Shown here piece after piece: positions 11,301 to 21,489 of a stretch of 63,873 bases of DNA (position 1 is the stretch's first letter; every line of letters starts with the position of its first letter). The DNA comes from Gelatoporia subvermispora B (lineage: Eukaryota > Basidiomycota > Agaricomycetes > Polyporales > Gelatoporiaceae). The stretch lies in NCBI GenBank assembly GCA_000320605.2, contig KB445818.1:291150-355022 (forward strand). Reading direction: 5' to 3'. Position numbers and translations under genes: made by a program. The notes below the pieces were generated by a model, which was given only the letters and a program-made list of their open reading frames with translations, was not told the origin of the DNA and did not search any database.

Positions 11301-12059
11301 TCACTCGGGTCGAGGTCGGGGTCTGGCGGCGGTGGGACGGTCACATTGACTGTCCCGACGGCGGGTTGAGTAGACGAGGGGGAGGGCGTGGAAGGTGATG
11401 GCGCGCTGAAACCTGGGTTGGGCGAGTTGCTCTTGTCGAGGCTTTTCCCTATGAGCCAGGCATCTTTGTCAAAGTGCCCTCCGAGCTCTTTGGAGAAGTC
11501 GGCGTCGGGGCAGAGCTGACGGGACCGACAGGATAAGCGGGATATAACAGGGAGTGGGACAATGCGCACCTTCTTGAGGAGGCCCTCCATCTTTTCTAGC
11601 CGCGTCTCAAGGTTCTCTACGTATCTGGAGAGACGATCAGCGCATTCGGTGCGTTCACGAGATGTCGATACGCACCCCTTTGGCGGGCCACGCTTCTGCA
11701 AGATCGTTGTGAGTCAGGCACGACGCGCGCACGAGAGGGCTTTGAGGCGCACCTTGGCAGCCTCGACGTAAGTACACTCGTAATTGTAGGTTGCGCAGTT
11801 CGAGCATTTGTTAGTGGGCATCTGGCCTCCATCGCCTGAAGCGAGCAAGGTTCGTGGGCGTGCGAGCGGGGAAGGGAGACTACTTACATCGTACTTGCGT
11901 GGTGTAACGGCGTCAGCGGGTGTATGTGTATATTTGAGAACGCCGAGAGGACGTACTTTTCTTGCGTCTGCATATGTCGCAGGCCCGCTGGACTCGTCTC
12001 TTCTTGCTGCCGGAACCGCCGTGCTCGCCATCGTTGTAGTCTTCCTCCTGCGATGACAT
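8311..12059 (-). CDS. Zn(II)2Cys6 transcription factor with fungal-specific TF domain
   Basis: The start is the ATG at 12059; the stop is TAG at 8311-8313. Exons 1-3 are 11957-12059, 11888-11893 (6 nt) and 11835 downward; the last exon is 8311-8428. The N-terminus has a perfect zinc cluster, Cys27-x2-Cys30-x6-Cys37-x9-Cys47-x2-Cys50-x6-Cys57, followed by a linker (KKRGPPKG) and a coiled-coil-like dimerisation segment (LETRLEKMEGLLKK). The middle matches the fungal transcription factor domain: DLFFARVNDYMPLLHRPTF, CAIGARYSSD, GVGIRLAQDVGAHRR, and MDRSISSALGRP. The C-terminus is Pro/Gln-rich with a polyglutamine tract (about 8610-8635) and ends in an Asn/Met/Gly-rich tail. It is probably a nuclear homodimeric activator; the regulon cannot be read from sequence. 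The gene has many exons, and those between 8482 and 11800 were recognised by homology rather than all mapped. Confidence 0.9.
11888..11893 (-). other. 6-nt microexon in the zinc-cluster codons
   Basis: The sequence TACGAT lies between an intron with donor GTACGT (11894-11956, acceptor AAG) and one with donor GTAAGT (11836-11887, acceptor CAG). Joining the three exons restores the codons Lys-Ile-Arg-Cys-Asp-Gly, including Cys37 of the zinc cluster. Skipping the 6 nt keeps the frame but loses two residues (Ile-Arg). Confidence 0.8.
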
Positions 12060-13330
12060 GCCGCTAGCGGTGGGCGGGTGGCGGGGAAAATGACGGGAAA
12101 GACGAAAGAAGCGGAAAAGAGGGAAACGGGGGATAAGAATAAGAATACAACAAGAAAGGTGCGGGCGATTGCAGCGATGGACGGGCCCGCAGAGAGGCCG
12201 CTCAGCTGCGCAGTTGGATGCGCGTGGAGAGATGATCTATTGGCCGCCCAATCGTTGTCAGTGCCACTCGGTGCCACTCCCAGAGCCAGAGCCTCGACGC
12301 CGGCAACAGACGCGTGGTCCCCCGGCCACATCGGGAATACCCTCCCATCACCCGATCTGTAAGCATCGCTAACCCCATCTAGACCGAGGTAACAAACCAT
12401 TTGTAGCCTTTGTAGCCAGTTGTAGCCCCTCTTTCAACTCCGGCTACCTTTGGCTTAGCCCGATCGACAAACGATCACCCACAGTTTATCAGTCCCTTTC
12501 CTCTCGGCCGACCGTCCGCGCGTTCACTCCCGTTGAACCCAGTGACTGTTGCTACGAGCCTTCGTATCCCCTCTAGGCAAATCGTGACAGCAGCCTGAGG
12601 AGATTAATCCCACAGCATTGCCACCACGAACTAGCAGGAACCAGCTCTATTTCCGGCATCCTCCACGGACACGCTCGGCCGTCTGTGCTCGTCTAGGGCC
12701 CAGTGCCGTACAATACTCCACTCTTCTACTCTTCCGGCTTGCTCTCGAACATTTTCGGCACTTCTGCCAGTCTTCTATCGCTGCTCTTTCTAGTACGATC
12801 TATCAAGCATTGTTCTCGAGTCAGGTCCCAAAGACTGCGCGGTTTCATGCTTGACAGGACCCTCTCAGCGTAGCTACGATTTACCCCTTCCCAGCCAGAT
12901 TTGCACGCGGGGTGACTTAATGCACTGCTGCGTCGGCTCCGCCACCTTGGAGGCATGACGCTGCACTGACTCTGCTCGACTCCATGGCGGTACCTGCGCA
13001 GTCTATCACAGGCAGCTCCAGAACGTCCGAAACCCTGCATCGCTGTGTGGTCCCTATATCCATCCAGCGCCCGCCAGCCGCCGAAACAACGCCGCCGCCG
13101 TGCCTCGAGACTTCTTCGCACGAGCCACGAACAGAGAGCGAACTGGTGACTCGGAGAGATGATCGCTCGATTTCACATGCAATGGCTGAACCTACAGCTT
13201 CTGTTGTGCCTGCGACTGTGATGCAACCGCTGCCTCGGCCAGATACGGTACAGACAACCCCGGGGAGCAGACGCTTAGCAGCGGGGTATTATAATATCGC
13301 TGCGTGTTCTGTCACGTACTGGCGTTGACG
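12060..13330. other. Upstream region of the Zn2Cys6 gene, no gene recognised
   Basis: This is the 5' flank of the transcription-factor gene, long for this genome. A cluster of GTAGCC words lies near 12405-12430. Open frames here show no domains. Confidence 0.4.
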
Positions 13331-13359
13331 GACAGAATGCCGAATCATTGCCAATGTGA

Positions 13360-14040
13360 CCTTCCATGCGTGCATCATAGACTTCGCGGCGCTATCATAT
13401 CCCAAATCCTCCCGCATGCCTGCTCATATAACGAACACCTTACACGCCCGACATCTGGTTCTCTCACCACCACTAAGCTCGAATAGCTACGGTACATGCG
13501 AGCCCAGGGAGGAGCAGCCGGTTTAAGATATCAAGTACCCTTTCACGTCCTGGCGTTCATGTGCATGTGGTCAAATCGCGGGCAGCGTGATCCTCCTTCT
13601 ATGCATATTACACAGATGACACGTGTCTTGGAATATCGAAACACTGAGTAACAAAGTTTGCCGAAGTCGTATGCCTTCGCATCCCATGTGAGCCGCCCAG
13701 CTTACCGACTGACTGAGTCAGACCTTTACAATCTGTCAATGTCCAGTCAGGGCCTCTTGCGCAGTATATCATACCTGAGCTAAGACTGCCACGCTCACCT
13801 TGCAGCCTGGAAATGACATCGCCTTAATCTCACGGACCTGGTGCATGGTCATTTATTTCTTCTACCAACGGTACTGCAAGTACCAAAGCCTCAAAGGCAC
13901 CTACCCATACAACAACCACCTTACACATCGGGGACTCACTTCCCCCACTGCCACTCCGCGAAAACGGACACAATACTTACAAACCTAAGGAGCGCAGCCG
14001 CTCGGGGGTGAAGGACCCGAATATCGAAGATCCTTTCACA
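13360..14040. repeat. Degenerate tandem copies of the carrier-gene 3' tail
   Basis: Two segments (about 13360-13490 and 13885-13970) resemble the end and downstream flank of the mitochondrial carrier gene (14480-14710). Shared words are CCCAAATCCTCC, the ATACAA/ACACGCCC block, and the complement of the codons for the carrier's last residues. A further pair (about 13510-13545 and 13985-14040) also matches, so the unit was probably duplicated as a whole. None can encode a carrier. Confidence 0.55.
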
Positions 14041-14436
14041 TACTGTAGTCGAGGTAATTATAACAAACGGTCACGTCACAGCCAGGGTTTGTTTTGTTAA
14101 TTCGGTGAGATGTCATGTCACAATTGACCTCGTTTGTTGAGGGTCTGACCATGTCTCCCAGGGCTAAAATCGTTCAAACGCTCCCGGAACAAACAAATTT
14201 ACTCTTCTGACCAAAATTTTCGCTACAAGCTACCCAGAAATTGCAAGAGCTCCTCATTTCCGCTCATTCTGGAGTTATTTTGTCGGTTTCGTGCTGTGTT
14301 ATTGGCCATTTGTTGGCTATGTCAGAGCTAACGTTTGTAAAGGTCACATCACGTCAGAAGCCGTTTGTTATGGATTTGACCCATTTGTTAGGTCACACGG
14401 TCACACCCGTTTGTTATAATTACCTCGACTACAGTA
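14041..14436. mobile_element. MITE with TA target site, copy 1
   Basis: Near-perfect terminal inverted repeats of about 28 bp begin CTGTAGTCGAGGTAATT and are flanked on both sides by TA, the target-site signature of Tc1/mariner-type elements. The interior is about 390 bp, has no coding capacity and is full of short TTTGTTA/TGACC words. A second, interrupted copy in opposite orientation lies at 41954-42857. Non-autonomous; no related transposase was seen in the window. Confidence 0.85.
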
Positions 14437-14656
14437 CTAGAGCTAACGTGCAGAATTCCGAGTAGCTAGCGATGTGATCTTCCATGCATGCATTGTATAC
14501 TGTACACACGTGCCTTGTATGTATGTCAAGCCGTTGAATGTCGAATGGCGAACGCCAAGCTCGCTTGCCTCTGCGTCCCAGCAGCATTTACGCTGCCCAG
14601 GCTACGCTTATCATCTTCCCAAATCCTCCTACAATTCTACCCATACAAGAAGCAGG

Positions 14657-15837
14657 TCACACGCCCAGCGCCCGCTTTCCCCATTGCCACACCGCAAAGC
14701 TCACCGATGTCATCGGGACAATCTTCAGATAGCCAATGCTCAGCCCGACGTAGAACCCGCGCCAGCCCCGCGCGGCCCAAATCGCGCGCACCGTCTCGTC
14801 CCAGTGCATCCACCGGTCCGGCTGCGTCAGCCCGCCGACCTGCATCCGGCGCCGTACGACCTCGAACGGGTAGCTCACCGTCTGCGCAAGCGCGCCAGAG
14901 ACGGCGCCGATTGCCAGGTCGGCGACTGGCGTTGATTCATGATGCGCGCTGTCAGAGGAGGAGGAGGGAGATGGAGAATGAGGGAGGAACCGCGCACGGA
15001 GGTAGCCCCATGTGAGGAAAGACGTCCCCGCATAGGGAATCATGCCGAGCATCGTCACGGAGAAGCCGCGATAGAATTTAAGTATTGGGAACTTGGAGAA
15101 GAGTGTGCGTGCGGAGACGGGAGGTGTGAGCGGAGATGTGGATGCAGAGGCGGCGGACGCGGAAGAGGGAGGCGGTGGCAGCGACGATCCCTCGTGGTAG
15201 ATGTGCGAGGCGGCATAGAGGAATGAGATGCGATTCGGCTGTGCGGATGACGTGCCCGGGATGGAGAGCTCGTTGGGGGAGGACGAGCGGGTCTTGAACG
15301 CCATGCGAACGCGGATCAGCTCGAGCGGGTAGGTGAATAGTACAGAGAACGTCCCTGCCATAGTACGAGCGTAAACGTGGGGGAAGAGCCATAAGATACG
15401 AAGCTACAGACCTGATATCGCTCCCGCAGCAAAGCGGCGCATGTTCGTCTGGGATTCTTGTGTGGGCATAAGGATGTATTCAACTTGGTCGTACGCCATG
15501 TACTTAATGGCCGCGTACGGGAATATCCTGAGCAGGGTCGCGGAATGACCCTGTAAAAGACTCCGCGTGCCATTCTCGCGGTATAGCTGGGCTATGGCGC
15601 GGAATGCGCCGCTCCATGTCCCGGCGTACTTCTGGAAGTCGGGGTTGGACGCCTGGAACAGGATCTTGACGCGGTCGAGTGGCGCAACGACCGTCTTTGC
15701 CTGCACAATGGACATTCGGTAATTACTAAATGGTCGAGAACGAGCGGACGCACGACACAGCCTGCAACGCCGCCAGCGATGCCTGAGCGGACAACATAGT
15801 GGAGGCTTTGCTTATTCGAGGCAGCATCTGAACGCAT
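14657..15837 (-). CDS. LEU5: Mitochondrial carrier, LEU5/SLC25A16-type CoA transporter
   Basis: Model complement(join(14657..15354,15412..15700,15757..15837)) gives 355 residues, typical for the family. Three carrier repeats are visible with signatures PLDRVKILFQ (repeat 1), PLELIRVRM (repeat 2) and PFEVVRRRMQ (repeat 3), each with the P-x-[DE]-x-x-[KR] motif. The first repeat (YVVRSGIAGGVAGC, then KTVVAPLDRVK, then HSATLLRIFPYAAIK) closely resembles Leu5 and human SLC25A16, which move coenzyme A into the mitochondrial matrix across the inner membrane. A Ser/Pro-rich insert lies between repeats 2 and 3. An alternative ATG 54 nt upstream (15891) would add 18 residues; the shorter start fits the family better. 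The assignment to CoA is by family resemblance. Confidence 0.88.
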
Positions 15838-16197
15838 CCGAGTTGCGCAAGTAATATCTCGTCTCGTCTTGTAATATTTTCGCCCAGTCAAACACTCGAG
15901 AGGATCGCAATCTAGTCTAGCAGCTACACAGGCGTGAAACAGCAGAAAGCAGGCAGACGAGCCAAGGGAAACCGACGACCTCTGTGAAAGCGGCGGTCCG
16001 CGTCTATTCCGGGGCGCTCATTGGCTCGCGTGGATCTGGCAGACGCTCGCTACACGTGATAACGATCATGCAGCCGTCGCGTCGTCCTCCTCGACGACCA
16101 CACCCATCTCCCCGCGCCGCTATCGACTTATTGCGACCACCAGGCACACGCGATTCAAGACCATCAACATCTGCATCCTGCGCGCTCTCTTTCAGAC
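15838..16197. promoter_or_regulatory. Divergent promoter region between LEU5-like and HOP2-like genes
   Basis: About 360 bp separate the two divergent start codons, so both promoters must lie here. A CACGTGA-like word occurs near 16054. No TATA box is evident for either gene. Confidence 0.5.
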
Positions 16198-17759
16198 ATG
16201 TCCGCGAAGCCCAAAGCGACAGAGGCAAAGGTGCCTGTTTTGAAGGGACAGGACGGTCCGTCGTATTTCCGCCGTCCTCACTCCGCGCGTCGTGCGATTG
16301 AAACTTGGCCAACGCAGCGGAGGACGCGGTGCTCGAATATCTTAAACGAGTGTGTGCATAGACTTGTTTGAGCGCGCATATACTCGGTATGGCTCACGCG
16401 AACCGCCGTGTAGATGAACCGCCCCTTCGGCGCCGTGGACGTTTCCGCGAACCTCAAGGGCGCCGTACCTAAGGCGACAACCCAGAAGATCCTCGTCGCA
16501 CTCGCAGAGAAGGGCGAGATTGTCCAGAAGCTATATGGTCTCGCGAGTGCATGTACCGCGTGACGTCGTGCTGACAGATTGGACGCGTCCAGGCAAGACG
16601 ACGTTCTTTGTCGCGAACCAGGCGAATCTCGAGGATATGCCTGCTGAGAAGCTCGCGACGCTCGAGGCTGAGCACAAAACCATTGAGGAAGAAAACAAGA
16701 CACTCGCTGCTGAGGTCCGCACTGCGACAGCAGGTAAGAGCGCGCGCATATAGTCGCGTGCACGGGCGCGAAGTGACTGTCGATTAAATGCACCGACATG
16801 CAGAGCTCACAAAGCTCAGGAACACGCCTACTGATACCGAGCTCTCTGCTGAGCTGGACCGGACTGCTGCTGCGGTGAGCATACCCGTCCCTCGCCTGCT
16901 CCCACTCACAGACGCCGCCGGTCGCCGTCCTATCCATGTGCGATATCATATGCTTATATGACTAACGCTGTCCTCCCTCTGCTCCCGCGATGCTTATTAT
17001 CGCCCACACACATCCTCGACTGCGCATGTACTCGCCAACGCATACACTCGCCAACGCGTACACTCACCAACTCGTGTGCCCATCCACCCTGCTCGCTAGA
17101 TCGAGAAAGCCCGCGCGCGTCTCCTGCCGCTTCGTTCCGGTACGCCGCTCGTGACTGCAGACGAACTCGCGCAACTCGATTCAGAGTGGGCTCGCTGGCG
17201 ATCTGAGTGGGTGCGCCGCCGCAAGATCTTCATCACGTACGTGCGCCCGCTATTCAGACCGCGCAGTGTAGCAGTGTTCATAACGAGGGCGTACCCCTTC
17301 GCAAAAGCACACATACCAAATCGGAGCTGGCGAAGGAACAAACACCTCAGTTATTGTTCCCTGACTGCGAGATATCTCGCTCGATGTCACATCATCATTC
17401 ATCGACGAGATATCTCGCTCGATGTCACATCATCATTCATCGACGAGATATCTTTCAAGTCTTGTGTCGTCGGCACAAATGTGATCTTCGAAATTTGTGA
17501 TTCGATTATGTGTGTCTTTGACGAGGAAACACGCTTCCCGTTTTGAGAACTGCTGCAGAGTCGGTTCCCGCGGCACGGCGCGTCTGGCTAACACGAGAAG
17601 CGCAGGTTCTGGCAGATGGTTACAGACTCGCTGACGCCGCAAGAGGCGAACGAGTTAGGGGAGGAGCTGGGGGTCGAGTACGACACGCCTGAGCATACGG
17701 CGCTGGAAAAGGGCAGTTTTTGTATGCCTGTGCAAGTGCTGGGCAAACGTCGAAGGTAG
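16198..17759 (+). CDS. HOP2: Hop2/PSMC3IP (TBPIP) meiotic recombination protein
   Basis: Model join(16198..16255,16318..16349,16414..16537,16593..16733,16804..16874,17100..17236,17606..17759) encodes 238 residues (human Hop2 has 217). The N-terminus is the winged-helix domain (EDAVLEYLKRMNRPFGAVDV, LKGAVPKATTQKIL, EKGEIVQKLYGKTTFF), followed by a Leu/Glu-rich coiled coil (about 90-150) and a conserved C-terminal WxxWR/WVRRRKIF and FWQMVTDSLTPQE block. Hop2 works in the nucleus with Mnd1 to stimulate Dmc1/Rad51 strand exchange in meiosis. Introns 5 (225 bp) and 6 (369 bp) are long for this window and contain repeats. Confidence 0.92.
17368..17453. repeat. 38-bp tandem repeat inside a HOP2 intron
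   Basis: Two identical 38-bp units (17368-17405 and 17406-17443) and a 10-bp partial third each begin with CGAGATATCTCG, itself palindromic. They lie inside the last, 369-bp intron of the HOP2 gene. Confidence 0.85.
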
Positions 17760-18319
17760 GACGCGCACTACGCGCAGAGTACGGACGTAGGCGTGCATGT
17801 GCACGCATGTTTTGTGCAAGTTTTGTGCTGCGCATGTGCGGCGACGGAGATGTTTATTTTTAGTTTCCATGTGGCGGCTGCCAGCATGGCTCCTGTCTGT
17901 CTTGTTCGGTGCCTTCTCGGGTGTGTGATGCTGAATAGACGCTCTTCGTACTGATACCTCTTGTGTGCGAAAGTCGGATATCTTTGCTCATCGCTCCGCG
18001 CGTCGTCGACTGGGCGTCGTCAAGTGTGGAGGCCATCGTTGGCGTTGCGGTCTCCAACGATCGCAGCGGCGGCGGGTAAAAGGTTGTTGGCGACAAGGGG
18101 ACTCGCTGAGGAGCGCTGGCTGGGACAGAAATAGGCGTGCGGCAACAGCCGGGATGAGCTGAGTCTGAAATAGGTTAGCGAGGGAATATATGAGGCGCGC
18201 GGCGGGGTTGGTTGCCAACTCATCCTCCTCCCCTCATCAACTTTCTTGTCCGGCGACGGTGTCCTCGTCTGTCCGCTCATACCCTCTAATACTTTAGTCT
18301 CCTGTTCCGAAAATCAATC

Positions 18320-19590
18320 ATGTCTCCTGTCGCTCTTTCTGCCCTTCTCGCCCTCGCCGCCGTCTCTCGCGTTCGCGCCCAGACGGATGGTACCCCGACC
18401 GCAACCACCCCGCTTGTCGACAAGACCTACGCCTGGGGCCAGCAGCCGTACCAGGTCGACCCCCTCGACTTGACCCGTGGTCCCCAGCAGGGTTACAACA
18501 TCTGTAACTCGACGACCCAGAACCAGGAGTCTATGTGCCAGACTATGGTTGTCAACCACATTGACGGTCAGTGTGACGCGTGCGAATTCGAAATATAAAA
18601 ATGCTCATTTCATCACAGACTTCTGTCTGTGGGCTCCGCCCATTCCCAACTCCACCATTGGTGACACTGAGGGAGAGGAGGTCGCCTGGTGCACCAAGCC
18701 TGGCTATGGCACGCGTCTCATGCCCGCTGGTGCCCTCCAGGGCATGCAGTACCTGATCGCGCCCGACTACATCATGCTTACGGGTTTCGTCGACCAGTCG
18801 CTAATTGACATGGCACCTGATGACTTCGGTGGTGAGCTCGACCCTCACGGTGCTGACTTGGTGAGTAACGCCCGAATTTTCGGTCTCGGCGTGTCCTGAC
18901 CTGATGGTAGCGTGGTAACCCGATTGGTGGTCTCCTTTACTCGAACGCGTACCCGACCACCAACACGGACAACTCTTCTTACACTCAAGTCAACGAGTGG
19001 ACTGAGTAAGTTTTACTTGTTAATCAAATGATCTGCATCGGCTAAGTCCGGACAGGTACATTGGTTCGAACACCTTCTGCATTAAGATTTGCAACCCGCA
19101 GTCGACCAACCAGCTCGCGATGTGCAACAACCGCTATGACCTGATCGGTATCAGCTTCAACTGCCCCTCGACACCTACCAACGGCACGTTCGAAGTCTGC
19201 GACTCTGACGACATGGACCCCGTCGGCGTGTACACCTCTGACGGCCAGACCATCACCTGGTCTCAGCCCAACGTCGGCCCCGTTACCTCCGTCCCCTACA
19301 CCCCCACTCCCCCCGCGTCCTCGAACTGCCGCACGTACGCTTCGACTGACCTCTTCACCGCGCTCCCGACTCCCACCGGTGCGTCTGCCTCTGCGTCCAG
19401 CGGTGGCGCGTCCGCGACCAGTGCTCCCTCCGGCAACCGCTCGTCTTCGAACGGTAGCTCCGCTAGCCGCTCTGGCTCTGCCGGCAGCGCGTCTGCAACT
19501 GGCGCTGGCGCGAACGGTGCGGGTGCCCTCAAGGTTTCCGCTGCTGCGTCGATCTTCGGCACGCTCTTCGCCGTCCTCTTCCTTGCGTAA
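18320..19590 (+). CDS. Secreted GPI-anchor-type glycoprotein, 'macrofage activating glycoprotein' family
   Basis: Model join(18320..18566,18619..18860,18911..19005,19056..19590) gives 372 residues. A signal peptide (MSPVALSALLALAAVSRVRA) is followed by a Cys-containing domain (CNSTTQNQESMCQ, DFCLWAPP, EEVAWCTKPGYGTRLMP, FCIKICNP, CNNRYDLIG) and a Ser/Ala/Gly-rich stalk. It ends in a hydrophobic tail (SAAASIFGTLFAVLFLA), as in GPI-anchored wall proteins. Basidiomycete databases label this family macrofage activating glycoprotein; its real role in the fungus is unclear, probably at the cell surface. Several N-glycosylation sequons (for example NST, NGT, NRS) are present. The gene follows HOP2 in tandem after 560 bp. 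Confidence 0.85.
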
Positions 19591-21489
19591 GCGGATGATG
19601 GGATGTATCGCGCGTGTGTCTGCGCGTTTTCATGATGGCCATGACCGCATGATAGTGGGGCGCCGCTCGCTGCTCTCGGACTTGGACTGGCATACCCGCA
19701 CGAGCGAGGGTGCCTCATTCGCATTTTAGTTGTCTTTGTCGCACGTCTCTCGCACACTTTATACATTACGTTGGACAGTAGTAAGGACTACCGCTTGCTA
19801 TCGCTTTGAGCTTCCCGCCTTCGTTGAGCATGATGGATTTTTTGTGATCCACGAGTCGTGACGATCATACCCGTTGCTACGCGATTATACCACCCGCTTT
19901 CGATCATTATGTCCTGTGGACTGCCGATGTGACAGGAGGGCAGTGAGGTAAGAGCAACGTTTGTGCGTTCGACCATCTGGACACACTGCCAAAGGGCGGC
20001 GAATACGTCAACGTTCATAGAGACATCTGCGTGAAGTTTTACGGCGGTTCCGTGCGCAGTACTGGATCTAGTGAACACGGGCGTCAGTCTCTCGCGCATG
20101 CTTCTTAGACACATTAGCGATGTGAAGAAGTAATGTTATGTCGCGTGTACTACGCTGTATGACAGCCACGACTTTAAGACGTTTGTGTAGGTCCCGGGTA
20201 TGAGTTGCGTTGACCGAAGATAGTTGCACGTACTGACGTGCTTGGAGCTGCCGAGAGGGCTGGACTCACATGCGGAGAAACTTAGTAGCTCATTTGGCCA
20301 CACCAAAGTAAGCCGTAATAATATGAGCGAGATATAAGTCCACCGGTAACGGATCATACGACAGGATGTTCGTGGTTTGGTGCGTAAGGTACGGAGGCAT
20401 GCAACGATGCGGTCCATTGGCGACCGAGGCGATGCCGACTGAGCAAGGTCACTGGACCATAGACATGAGGTAATGTGTACGATTGGAAGGGAAGAGCTCA
20501 AAAGGCGTACTTTGAGGGATGTGATTGACAGAGAGAGCCGCAAACGAGGTCATAAATATGCTCGCCAAGAGTAGAAGACGTGTTATGGAAGGATTGCATC
20601 ATGAGGTATGTTGAGGCGGTGTTCAATCAAGTCAACGACAATCATCTCACAGTTGTCTACCTTTACTGCTTCTGTGCAACATGCTTTGGAAACCGCCTTA
20701 TTGCTCGCGAGCCGTTGCTGATCACGTCGGGGACATGCCTCCAAGTATCCCAGATCGCAGCGTATCATCAGGCTGTCCGGATCGTTCAAGCACTTCGAAT
20801 CCAGATGCCATGCGACGGACTGGGTTTGTTTGATCAATGGAGTGGTCCAAGACATTGCCTGGACATGATCAGCCTCCAGGACGGCCGCCCGCACGGTGAC
20901 CCGCGCATTCGCGGAGAGAATCTGTGAGGATGGAACGAAGTGCAGCGCCAGCGTCGCACGCATCATAATTGGCTGAGGCTGTTTGGAATTTGCTATATCA
21001 TACGAAACGCGTGCTCCTCGGAAGTCGGGTGAGCCTGGGTACACACAGGCCTGCGCTTACATGGGAGTCTAATTAGCCATGTTCCTCGCCGTTCCTTGGG
21101 TTATTTCTAGCGTAGTTGGAATACGAATAACTGCTCAAATGCTTGCACGACACTCCGACGTGCCGCTGAATCAAAGAAACACAAATGGTCACCAGCCTTT
21201 GTTGACTGTAGACTACTTGCCATCTCAACGTTTCAACAAGCGTACGACAACCTGTGAGCGGCGATGGGAGACGAGTGTCGCGGACCGCCACCTCAGACGC
21301 CCGCGAAGCTGTGAGCAGCGCCGAATCACGTGTGCAGCCGTTGGCCAACGTATTTGATGTCCTCGAGTCTCGACGACTTGCCCTCTCAAGATCTCATCCT
21401 CCAGCCTACATTCTGCCCCCCTCGACCTCAACGTCGACCTCGCCCGACATCCCGTCGCCCCCGAGCGCAACGGCACATCCAGCCGCGAC
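19591..21489. other. Intergenic region with only doubtful minus-strand coding remnants
   Basis: Minus-strand frames at 20583-21044 and 19788-20114 contain protein-like stretches (for example VDVFAALWQCVQMVER). They do not join into a gene through usable splice sites, and I cannot name a family. They may be remnants of a decayed F-box-like or hypothetical gene. The last 200 bp are the 5' flank of the decarboxylase gene. Confidence 0.35.

Noticed and set aside
17368..17453. A CRISPR array, suggested by the 38-bp repeats
   Set aside because: Only two full units stand directly next to each other without spacers, inside a eukaryotic intron.
19788..21044. A minus-strand gene joining the frames at 20583-21044, 20136-20543 and 19788-20114
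   Set aside because: Some stretches look protein-like, but no consistent set of splice sites and phases connects them and no family is recognised.
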